A stretch of 64,000 bases of DNA from Microglena sp. YARC (taxonomy: Eukaryota > Chlorophyta > Chlorophyceae > Chlamydomonadales > Chlamydomonadaceae), in the NCBI GenBank assembly GCA_022414725.1, contig CM039462.1, positions 38,863,186 through 38,927,185 of the forward strand, written 5' to 3'. Under the pieces are notes generated by a model, which saw only the letters and a list, made by a program, of their open reading frames with translations, was not told where the DNA came from and ran no database searches. Below, one piece after another: positions 1-6,829 of the stretch; position 1 is the stretch's first letter, and each line of letters begins with the position of its first letter. Both the position numbers and the translations under genes were made by a program.

Positions 1-227
1 CACGAAGCCATTCTTCCATCGGGAGGGACTTGAAGTTCCTGTGTCGATCAGCCCATATATCAGTGTCCGTCATTGTGGTAGAGTAGAAAGTAGTAAATGG
101 ATTGGAATGCGCGAGGTGTGCGCGAGGTATTCCAGTGAATACGATATGTATTTCAAGAAGGAATGATAGTGAACGCACGACAAAGCTTTTTTGTATCCAC
201 AACAAAGCTGTACGCTGGTACCGCCAC

Positions 228-375
228 CAAGCGGTACGTAGGTTCTCTCCACAAATCGGTTATGCGGATGTTCCACCACAAAGCGGTACGTAGGTTCTCT
301 CCACAAATCGGTTATGCGGATGTTCCACCACAAAGCGGTACGTAGGTTCTCTCCACAAATCGGTTATGCGGATGT
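228..375. repeat. 52-bp minisatellite, about 2.9 units
   Basis: The same 52-bp unit restarts at 241, 293 and 345 with almost no divergence. It is made of a CGTAGGTTCTCTCC block followed by TTCCACCACAAAGCGG. A fourth unit resumes at about 517 after being split by the MITE at 376-516. The short reading frames across it are by-products of the repeat and no gene is visible in 1-550. Confidence 0.9.
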
Positions 376-516
376 AATGGCGTTCCTGCCTCCCGGCCGA
401 TTTTGACGGTTGCGAAACATGGTATGGAGCGGATTTGTGATTCCTTGGTGCTGATGTCCTGATGAAATCCTGATTAGAAATTTAAAAAAATCGACCGGGA
501 GGCAGGAACGCCCATT
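376..516. mobile_element. MITE family 1, copy with 4-bp target duplication
   Basis: A 141-bp non-coding element with inverted ends: it begins AATGGCGTTCCTGCCTCCCG and ends with the inverse (CCGGGAGGCAGGAACGCCCATT). It interrupts a minisatellite unit, and ATGT stands on both sides (372-375 and 517-520) while uninterrupted units carry ATGT once, so the insertion and its target duplication can be read directly. Related copies lie at about 5892-5984 (cut), 22913-23085, 23866-24020, 33995-34075 (cut), 38490-38652 and 63527-63690. It has no coding capacity and must have been moved by a transposase supplied elsewhere. Confidence 0.85.
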
Positions 517-556
517 ATGTTCCACCACAAAGCGGTATTAAGGAACACAACCAATA

Positions 557-564
557 AAAATTGA
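557..564 (+). promoter_or_regulatory. AAAATTGA motif, possible early promoter
   Basis: The octamer AAAATTGA lies 62 nt before the ATG at 627. It is identical to the known early promoter motif of Mimivirus and relatives, which normally sits some 45-110 nt upstream of starts. Assignment here is by motif and spacing only; the same octamer also precedes the two tandem genes at 11350 and 12487. Confidence 0.4.
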
Positions 565-626
565 AGCGAGTTTCAGTTCTCAGATATCCACATACATTTG
601 CAACATACTTGCATATTCACAACGCC

Positions 627-851
627 ATGGACCCCATCGCTGCTATCCTTGAGGCCTTGCCTCGTATTCGCACACGTGTTCTTGATGACACCACCATCCT
701 CCGACTCACCCCAATTCTGACTGCGTCCATGGACACGAGCGCCACGGTGGACCCCCTCGCTGCTATCCTTGAGGCCCTGCCGCGTATTCGCACCAAGTGC
801 GCCACTACTGTGATACCGCTATTGACGCCTGTGAAGCAAGACTGCACTTGA
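627..851 (+). CDS. Small protein with a duplicated 15-residue motif
   Basis: An open frame of 74 codons beginning at the ATG in a good context (GCCATGG). The protein is two repeats: DPIAAILEALPRIRT near the start and DPLAAILEALPRIRT about 45 residues later, separated by Thr/Leu-rich linkers. I do not recognise the family. Support for a real gene is the in-frame duplication and the AAAATTGA motif upstream; against it, the frame is short and transposon debris begins just 20 bp after the stop. The frame is open further upstream (to 561), but only through a TTG. Confidence 0.4.
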   Translation: MDPIAAILEALPRIRTRVLDDTTILRLTPILTASMDTSATVDPLAAILEALPRIRTKCATTVIPLLTPVKQDCT

Positions 852-872
852 ACACTCCGTTTACTTTTTTTT

Positions 873-976
873 TACACTCGACGGATTCACAAGATTCTAC
901 CTGCAAAAGCAGTCGAAGCCAACAGAGCGGCGGTAGGCTCCACTGAGGGAAGACTTGGGACGTGAACGCTTCCAAT
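873..976 (+). pseudogene. Fanzor 3' fragment (RuvC-III region)
   Basis: After a terminal repeat-like TACACTCGACGG (873-884), 886-975 matches the reverse complement of the Fanzor coding end at about 43118-43207, including the AGACTTGGGA..GTGAACGCTTCCA stretch that encodes the RuvC-III W-D-R-D-V-N-A-S motif; here a few bases of the D-R codons are lost. It has no start, no intact frame and no hairpin end. The rest of 977-1104 shows nothing I can identify. Confidence 0.7.
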
Positions 977-1104
977 AAAAGGGGGTATCGCGGGTCCCGA
1001 GGAGCGGGACAGTGGAATTGAGATGCTTACTCACTGACTGATCCCATGTGGCACCATCAGCCAAGCAACAACCCAGCTACGGCTTGGTGGTTCCGTATAC
1101 AAAT

Positions 1105-1629
1105 TCAAAAATTAAGTTTTGAGGATCGGGAGGGAGCCCCCCCCCTGATATTCCCCTTGGGTGCTAGACGACATTTTACGTACATGCCCAACCTGCATGA
1201 TGCCGCAAAGATGTCGCAGTTCCGCTTGGCAATGTCGTACGCTGGAGGCGGGTCCATGGTGTTGGTATACTCCATGATCATCACGCTTGCCAAACTTAAC
1301 GTGTTTTCCCTGCTCAGTGCTCTGTCGTAGCAGATGATGGCTGCCCCGTCCGCCGACTTGAGAAATTGCCAGAGCAGGCGACGGGCGATGCCACTATCTG
1401 GCGTCATGTCAATGACATAGTTCGATCCGCCATCGATCCCGACAAATATGCCGTGATGCCAGTACCCCACCGTCTCATCCCAAACCGCAATGTGATCCCC
1501 CGGCTCGGCCTTTTGTGCCAGCGTATCGCAGTCGCATTCGTCACAAGTGGCAAAATAACTAGCAGCCAATTCGTTCTTTCCAAGGCCAATCACTTGGAGG
1601 GCTCGGGACAAAATTCGTTCAATGTCCAT
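1105..1629 (-). CDS. LRAT/NlpC-P60-like domain protein
   Basis: About 174 residues from the ATG at 1629; a second in-frame ATG lies 12 codons upstream (1665), inside a TATA-like inverted repeat that is more likely promoter. The pattern is that of the LRAT (lecithin:retinol acyltransferase / H-rev107) branch of the NlpC/P60 fold: PGDHIAVWDE near residue 43, then YWHHGIFVG with the putative catalytic His, and RNCDIFAASC near residue 135 with the nucleophile Cys in the NCxxFA context. Family members are thiol acyltransferases or phospholipases acting on lipids, so a role in membrane lipid handling is an inference. The C-terminal 25 residues run into sequence without recognisable homology. It is one of the best supported isolated genes at this end. 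Confidence 0.75.
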   Translation of the reverse strand: MDIERILSRALQVIGLGKNELAASYFATCDECDCDTLAQKAEPGDHIAVWDETVGYWHHGIFVGIDGGSNYVIDMTPDSGIARRLLWQFLKSADGAAIICYDRALSRENTLSLASVMIMEYTNTMDPPPAYDIAKRNCDIFAASCRLGMYVKCRLAPKGNIRGGAPSRSSKLNF

Positions 1630-1661
1630 CTGCACTGCTATGCCACCGGACGGTACAACCT

Positions 1662-1700
1662 GCATTTATAAAGATGTATACCTATACATCTTTATAAGGA
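1662..1700. promoter_or_regulatory. AT-rich inverted repeat upstream of LRAT-like gene
   Basis: TATAAAGATGTATA at 1667-1680 is mirrored by TATACATCTTTATA at 1683-1696 with a 2-bp spacer. It lies 35-70 bp upstream of the chosen ATG (1629) and holds TATA-type sequence on both strands. A promoter is the natural reading; a transposon end junction is possible because the Fanzor-element remnant starts 12 bp further on. Confidence 0.4.
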
Positions 1701-1707
1701 TGTATTT

Positions 1708-1851
1708 GGGGACACAGACGGTTGACCGGTTTACCAAATAAGCGATATTTTAGAGAACCTCTCCAACCCCTGCTGCCCCTAAGTTGCCCAAAAGCAACGA
1801 TCTGCAGTCTGGATGATTATAAGATGGCCACTTTATTTGAGAACAACTGTA
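1708..1851 (-). mobile_element. Fanzor-element terminal remnant with hairpin
   Basis: Reverse complement of the Fanzor-side end of the composite element (42836-42990). It contains the GTGTC-type ACAGACGGTT segment, the AACCTCT segment, the GTTGCCCAAAAGCAAC hairpin at about 1782-1797, the CAGTCTGGATGATTATAA segment, and finally the inverted terminal repeat TTATTTGAGAACAACTGTA ending at 1851. No coding sequence is kept: only the terminus and its hairpin survive. Confidence 0.8.
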
Positions 1852-1902
1852 AGAAAGACAATGAAACAGACAAGTCAACTCCCCATCTCTGTCCTTACAG
1901 CA

Positions 1903-3045
1903 TTATTGTGTTTCGACCTCATGCCAGTTGTGGTTATCATCTTCCCAATACATATCCCTAGCATCCATCTCCCCCTCCTCGTACATACTACCCATACCGA
2001 TGCGACTTGACATCTCATTGAACATGTCTTCGTCCGCACCACCACCACCAGAACCACTCGGAGAGAAATCACGGATCACATCGTCCCAAGAGAACTTGTC
2101 ACCGCGCATATTGCGATAATCTTTCAAAAAATCACGGTCCTCCCCATCGATATTCTCCAAGATAGCAATTTTACGGCGCTTGATAACCTCACGCTCCTCG
2201 TCCATGAGCTGCCGGTCGCCATCCACGTCGTCCATTCGACCGAACATGCTAATGTCCTCCCAAGCGCCCAGCAAAGTAACGGCGAGGTTGTAAGCACCGC
2301 CCTCAGCAAACCGCAAAGCAACCTCCATCATGATGTTGACACAAACGGTTATGATCACGCTCGCAACACGCCGCTGAAGAATTTCTGTATCAGAGTCTTT
2401 GTCCAAGCTAGAGTTCATGCTTGAACGTATGTTCGTATACAACGCCGAATTGCAAATAAGTGAGCACACGTTCCTCGTGGATACAATCAACGGTGCATCT
2501 CTGCCATCGGTAGTATCTCTTTGTTCCAAGGCATCGTCCATATCTGAGCGGTATCTCTGGAGATGCAGGTTCGGCTTGCCTGTACTCTTATTATTTGCAT
2601 CATCATCATCATCTTTCTCATTTAAGAGGCGGAGGTGAAGACATGAAACCAGGGGTGCGACCTCCAATTGGACGAAACGCAAGATGTCAAGTGCGTTACC
2701 AACGATAACAACCACAGGCAATGAATGTGTACCATCAGGGAGGAAACGCCGACGACTTTCCGGGCCGATCGACTTCTTAGGAAAAACCCCGTCGAATGAA
2801 CGCCACCGCTCACTACCCTCCTCAAATGCATCGGTCCACGCACGCAAAGATTCAGAGTCTGAAGTACCTGCATACACTCGTCTGAAATCTTCAACGAGAG
2901 GGAATTGGGGGGGTACCGAATCTTGGAGGTTCGTCAAACTGGATGCAACGAGAGTTGACATATGACGAACAACTGTTGCAAGATCCCCCGCCAGTAGAGA
3001 ACCATTGGCGACACCCTTATCTGACAAACTGCCACCATCATTCAC
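1903..3045 (-). CDS. Unknown protein, acidic C-terminus (380 codons)
   Basis: The frame opens with GTG at 3045, overlapping the TGA (3044-3042) of the upstream 924-codon gene by 4 nt, one frame back. The first ATG in frame comes about 28 codons later. No known domain is recognised. Visible features are an Asp/Asn cluster (NEKDDDDDANNK), a lysine/arginine patch (EREVIKRRKIAIL), a Gly run (SGSGGGG) and a strongly acidic last 40 residues rich in Asp, Glu, Met. The tight overlap suggests translational coupling, a frameshift product of the upstream gene, or one gene split by a base error. No second copy of this region exists in the window to decide. Confidence 0.6.
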   Translation of the reverse strand: MNDGGSLSDKGVANGSLLAGDLATVVRHMSTLVASSLTNLQDSVPPQFPLVEDFRRVYAGTSDSESLRAWTDAFEEGSERWRSFDGVFPKKSIGPESRRRFLPDGTHSLPVVVIVGNALDILRFVQLEVAPLVSCLHLRLLNEKDDDDDANNKSTGKPNLHLQRYRSDMDDALEQRDTTDGRDAPLIVSTRNVCSLICNSALYTNIRSSMNSSLDKDSDTEILQRRVASVIITVCVNIMMEVALRFAEGGAYNLAVTLLGAWEDISMFGRMDDVDGDRQLMDEEREVIKRRKIAILENIDGEDRDFLKDYRNMRGDKFSWDDVIRDFSPSGSGGGGADEDMFNEMSSRIGMGSMYEEGEMDARDMYWEDDNHNWHEVETQ

Positions 3046-5816
3046 CGAATGACGAGGAAGGGATGTAGGAAAGGGTACGGAGACGACAACTCTAGGGTCT
3101 CCACCGATACCCCCCCACCGACAGGGAGAACAGGATCCATGCCCTCGTCAGACACCAATGATAACAAAGCACTCAAAGAGGTATGCACCATCCGAAAATC
3201 GTCCATATGTTTCCACACCTTGTTGTGGAACGGTTCACATAGAACAAGTTCGTTAGCATTAGCATTAGCATTAGCATTAGCATTAGCATTAGCATCATTA
3301 GGACCTTCTTCTTGCTCACCATTCGTATTGCTTAACAGGGGGTCAACAAGGAAGCGTCGGATAGTGTCACTGCGCACACCATTCCGAACGGACGCGTCAC
3401 GCTCGATCGCGGACAACGAGGATTTAATGAGCTCATTGAATACAGAAGGGGTAGGAACAACCTCAACCGAAAGTTGAGACCGTATCACCCTCATAGAAGC
3501 AACAACAACACGATTCTCGACACCAGCAAAAACAACATCAGGAGAACGGTTGGACGCGGTGGACGCAGCGGCGATTATAAGTGCACCTAGCATCGCAATA
3601 AGTTGGGGAAAGAATTTACCACGCACTCCCGAAGCTAGTTTCAGCTCAAACTCTTCATACGTCATCACGGTGTCAAGGTTACGTCGTCGCATGCGTTCCC
3701 GAAACTCTGCTCTGCGGTCACGCAGACTCACAAGTGTCTTGTCGAGCGCCTTCAATGTATCAGACGCCAACATGTCGAAATGCAACAACACACGAGAAAG
3801 CCACATTGCGAACGTTGCGTCAGTCTTAAGGCTACGGAATGGAAGACGACCCTTGGGCGGACGCGAATCCTGCAATATACTTGAAATGAGTGATCCAGGG
3901 GACGATCCACTGACATCACCCAACAAACGGTCGCCAAAGAAACGACCGTCCTTCTGATGTCGAGCACCACGGACCTCGGAGGACCTAGGAGATTCTGTTA
4001 AAGAATAACGGTCCATTATGTCGTTAACGTCCACGGCATACAGAATGTCGTCTGAAGACGCGTCGTCCGAAGTATTCCGACTTACATCAACTAATGAAGA
4101 CTGTTGTTGCGCTTTTTGAGGAGTCTTATTCTCGTTGTCATTCTCAACTTGTGCAAATAGATCTCCATTTTCCAACGTATTACGAGTGGCCATGTCCTCA
4201 ATATCTGATCCAAAAGATGCAAGAGAGCGCTCGTTGGCATTTATCCAAGATACAGCACGCAAACGCGTATCAGGTGTAACATATATGAAACCGTGACCAC
4301 TACCAAAGTACTGACGGTAACTGCGGCGAGCCTTCGCTGAGTCAGCAGTATACCCTACTCTAAGCAATCGATCTCCGATAGTAGTAGTACCAATGCTGTC
4401 TGCCCCAATCACAACGAACTTACCCCTCCCACGTTCGACTTTGTGCATCATCTTGGACTCCAAGAGAAACCCTTGAGATAAAAAAGACGGAGAGGCAGCC
4501 CCAACAGATATAGCATTAATAAATGATACGGTCGCATCATTATCGTCATTCGTAACACTGATATGATCAGGAAGCTGGAGATCATTATGTCTTATCGAAG
4601 TAGTAGAAGAAGACAATACTAGGAGGAGTTCTTGCAGGTGCGAAGTCCTTCGCGACGTCATTATCATGGAAGTCTTCCCCTTTGTTGACGACGACACCAA
4701 AGAGCCCCCGCCACGACGTCTTTTGTTCGCGTATTTATCTTTCTTCTCAATAAGAATGGATCTCAGTTCAATGTAGTCACTGACAACAAGAGGTATTCTT
4801 GTACGCGAGGATGCCATACGCGCGTCCAACACGCTATCCAATGATAAAACAACGTCACGTCTTAGCTGCTGTAGGATCGACGGCTGCCACCAATCGACGG
4901 CACCCCCCCCCGCCGATAACCACAACAATGCGACACCACCACGTCGTCCACCACTACTACGTCGGAGGTCCCCTAAAATATCTGTTCCATCGCGGGACAC
5001 AAGGAACCCATCCACCCAGGGTCGCTTAACGTCACGAACCAGTACAGCGCCGCCACGCACGGAGACCACAGAACCATCTGAATCAATCACACCATCTACA
5101 TCATCGCCCCCACTATCTACGTTATTGTTGAAATTACTTGAGAAGAAACCACCAGAAGGAAGCTTACGCATACGAACACGGTCGCCAACAGACAACGTCG
5201 ATATAAAGGACGCGTAGGCATCTGCGTCGAACGGGACTATCTTAAATCCGCGAATTGTTGCAATGCTATTGTGATCGTCTTCCCCGGATAGGGATAGAGG
5301 CACGAGGAGACCTTGCAAAGGAGCGATCGTGTTAGCAGCAACGCGGAATGATCCGTGGACGCGAAACGATGATCCTGGTGGTCCCCGTGGCGTGACAACC
5401 ATAACCTCCGAGGGAGATGTGTAACGTACGTTCGCCTTCGTTGTCGATGAGTCAGTAAAGACCAATGGAGAAGTGGACGATGTGATTGAAGAAGATATAT
5501 CCGAAGGAGTGGCAGCAGATTCTCGCAGTCGTTTCAGAATGTCAGTCCACATGTCTACAGTGTCCAAACCGTCAGTGTTTCCATCGCGAGTTTGAATAAA
5601 AGGGACTTCAAGACAGACTGCATAAGCACCACTACGCCCTACACAAGAAACTGGAGCAGAGCTTGCAAGGACAAAGGTAGAAACTTGACGGTCGACTGAA
5701 ATACGAGAAGACGATGAATTAGATGAGACAGGAATGCGAGAAAGAAGAAGACTGTAAGCAATGTCCCTTATGCCAAACTTAGATCCCGACTCAGATACAT
5801 AAGAGGTTGTTGTCAT
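3042..5816 (-). CDS. Large unknown protein, 924 codons
   Basis: One of the longest open frames of the window, ATG at 5816, same strand as the 380-codon frame that overlaps its stop. It is Ser/Asp/Arg-rich with several low-complexity patches and, near the C-terminus, an (Asn-Ala)n run encoded by a 6-bp satellite (3250-3297). I recognise no enzyme motif, signal peptide or clear membrane segment except a hydrophobic, Ala-rich stretch near residue 740 (LIAMLGALIIAAAS) that could span a membrane. The composition and size resemble large structural or scaffold-like proteins of giant viruses, but that is only an impression. Its promoter would lie in the AT-rich 5817-5880 stretch. Confidence 0.7.
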   Translation of the reverse strand: MTTTSYVSESGSKFGIRDIAYSLLLSRIPVSSNSSSSRISVDRQVSTFVLASSAPVSCVGRSGAYAVCLEVPFIQTRDGNTDGLDTVDMWTDILKRLRESAATPSDISSSITSSTSPLVFTDSSTTKANVRYTSPSEVMVVTPRGPPGSSFRVHGSFRVAANTIAPLQGLLVPLSLSGEDDHNSIATIRGFKIVPFDADAYASFISTLSVGDRVRMRKLPSGGFFSSNFNNNVDSGGDDVDGVIDSDGSVVSVRGGAVLVRDVKRPWVDGFLVSRDGTDILGDLRRSSGGRRGGVALLWLSAGGGAVDWWQPSILQQLRRDVVLSLDSVLDARMASSRTRIPLVVSDYIELRSILIEKKDKYANKRRRGGGSLVSSSTKGKTSMIMTSRRTSHLQELLLVLSSSTTSIRHNDLQLPDHISVTNDDNDATVSFINAISVGAASPSFLSQGFLLESKMMHKVERGRGKFVVIGADSIGTTTIGDRLLRVGYTADSAKARRSYRQYFGSGHGFIYVTPDTRLRAVSWINANERSLASFGSDIEDMATRNTLENGDLFAQVENDNENKTPQKAQQQSSLVDVSRNTSDDASSDDILYAVDVNDIMDRYSLTESPRSSEVRGARHQKDGRFFGDRLLGDVSGSSPGSLISSILQDSRPPKGRLPFRSLKTDATFAMWLSRVLLHFDMLASDTLKALDKTLVSLRDRRAEFRERMRRRNLDTVMTYEEFELKLASGVRGKFFPQLIAMLGALIIAAASTASNRSPDVVFAGVENRVVVASMRVIRSQLSVEVVPTPSVFNELIKSSLSAIERDASVRNGVRSDTIRRFLVDPLLSNTNGEQEEGPNDANANANANANANANELVLCEPFHNKVWKHMDDFRMVHTSLSALLSLVSDEGMDPVLPVGGGVSVETLELSSPYPFLHPFLVIR
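3250..3297. repeat. GCATTA hexanucleotide satellite inside gene
   Basis: Seven to eight head-to-tail copies of a GCATTA unit, in frame with the 924-codon gene, where they encode alternating Asn and Ala. A length change in whole units would keep the frame open, so this is a likely size-variable spot. Confidence 0.85.
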
Positions 5817-5891
5817 ACTTGTCGTTCCTTACGATGGAAATTATTATTAAAAGAATAATAATTTCTTCACCACCACTCAACGCCACTACCC

Positions 5892-6095
5892 CGATCCAAT
5901 GAGCGTTCCAGCCTCTCCGGTCGATTTTTACTGGTTACGAAACATGGTCTGGAGCGGAATTGTGATTTCTCTGTGTTGATATCTTACAGTCAACGAAATA
6001 CTAAAATGAAACCGCTTCGTGTACGGCACACCTTACGGTGTAGAAATCCACGGGGAAGTGGAACACCAATACGATCCGCCGACCATTTACTTGAA
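5892..6095. mobile_element. Cut MITE family 1 abutting Tc1-like terminal sequence (family C)
   Basis: 5892-5984 matches the left half of MITE family 1 (GTTCC..CCGGTCGATTTTTACTGG..GAAACATGGTCTGGAG). It stops where a Tc1/mariner-type end begins at 5985 with TACAGTCAACGAAATACTAA, followed by a GTGTACGGCACACCTTACGG palindrome. The family C end recurs at 19431-19487, 39735-39841 and 41585-41642; the segment to about 6085 also matches 39735 onwards. The rest of the 5817-6120 gap has no gene. Confidence 0.65.
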
Positions 6096-6120
6096 TTTGT
6101 GCATCCGACTGTAGCCCTGA

Positions 6121-6780
6121 TTACATATCATCCCAAACAAGGGGCTTGACATCCTCCTCCAATGACCAAACGTATGCAACCAACAAAGCAAGACACGACA
6201 ACTTGATCAACAAACCCATCGACACTAAACGGATAATACCACGACGCTCAGGTTCAAGTACGTCCTGATCATCACCGCAATCGGAGCCACTGTCTTCTTT
6301 AACTCCAGCATCAAAGTGAGTGTCACATTCGTTTACAGGCTCTACTCCTCCTCCCACAGGCTCTACTTCAGCAGACTCTCCTCCTCCCACAGGCTCTACT
6401 TCAGCAGACTCTCCTCCTCCCACAGGCTCTACTTCAGCAGACTCTCCTCCTCCCACAGGCTCTACTTCAGGAGACTCTCCTCCTCTCACAGTCTCTACTT
6501 CCGCAGTCTCTACTTCCGCAGGCTCTTCCACATCATCTTCTGTTTCTAGGTGGCGGAGAGCACGGTGGTCGCGGACCACGTTGGCGATATGCAACCACTG
6601 CCCCATCAAACAGACGAGACCCGTGCTAGTGGAACGAACACGTTGTCCTTTTTTCAGACGCCGGATCCTCAATGAGGATGAGTTGATCTCGTATAAATCT
6701 TTGTAGTACACATTGGAACCTAGAAGTGGAATCCAAGCATCCATGGTCTCTTCAACTGGAGGAACGTACTGAAATTTCAT
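6121..6780 (-). CDS. Repeat-containing protein with C-terminal membrane segment
   Basis: 219 codons from the ATG at 6780. Residues 1-85 look like a small globular domain (GSNVYYKDLYEI, KKGQRVRSTSTG). The middle is Glu/Val/Pro-rich with four to five copies of an 11-residue unit (ESAEVEPVGGG). The C-terminus has an acidic patch, then a hydrophobic segment of about 20 residues (LLIKLSCLALLVAYVW) that should anchor it in a membrane, with a short tail. Family unknown. It is followed 38 bp upstream by the end of the reductase gene on the same strand, so the two may lie in tandem but each probably has its own promoter. Confidence 0.65.
   Translation of the reverse strand: MKFQYVPPVEETMDAWIPLLGSNVYYKDLYEINSSSLRIRRLKKGQRVRSTSTGLVCLMGQWLHIANVVRDHRALRHLETEDDVEEPAEVETAEVETVRGGESPEVEPVGGGESAEVEPVGGGESAEVEPVGGGESAEVEPVGGGVEPVNECDTHFDAGVKEDSGSDCGDDQDVLEPERRGIIRLVSMGLLIKLSCLALLVAYVWSLEEDVKPLVWDDM
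6341..6487. repeat. 33-bp in-frame tandem repeat
   Basis: About four and a half near-identical 33-bp units (CAGGCTCTACTTCAGCAGAC...) encoding the 11-residue ESAEVEPVGGG unit on the minus strand. The unit length is a multiple of three, so copy-number change is tolerated. Confidence 0.85.
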
Positions 6781-6813
6781 TTACACTCTATAAAAAGGCA
6801 CGTTGATTTCTTC

Positions 6814-6829
6814 TGATACTATTGTATCA
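6814..6829 (-). terminator. Hairpin overlapping the reductase stop codon
   Basis: TGATAC-TATT-GTATCA is a perfect 6-bp stem with 4-nt loop and contains the TAG stop (6821-6819) of the reductase gene. Giant viruses of the Mimivirus group end their mRNAs at hairpins, so this is a candidate 3'-end signal. The short stem makes chance possible. Confidence 0.35.

Noticed and set aside
228..375. 52-bp repeats as a CRISPR array or regulatory repeat
   Set aside because: No unique spacers; plain tandem repetition.
3250..3297. GCATTA repeats as a telomere-like tract
   Set aside because: They are internal, short, and in frame within a long coding sequence.
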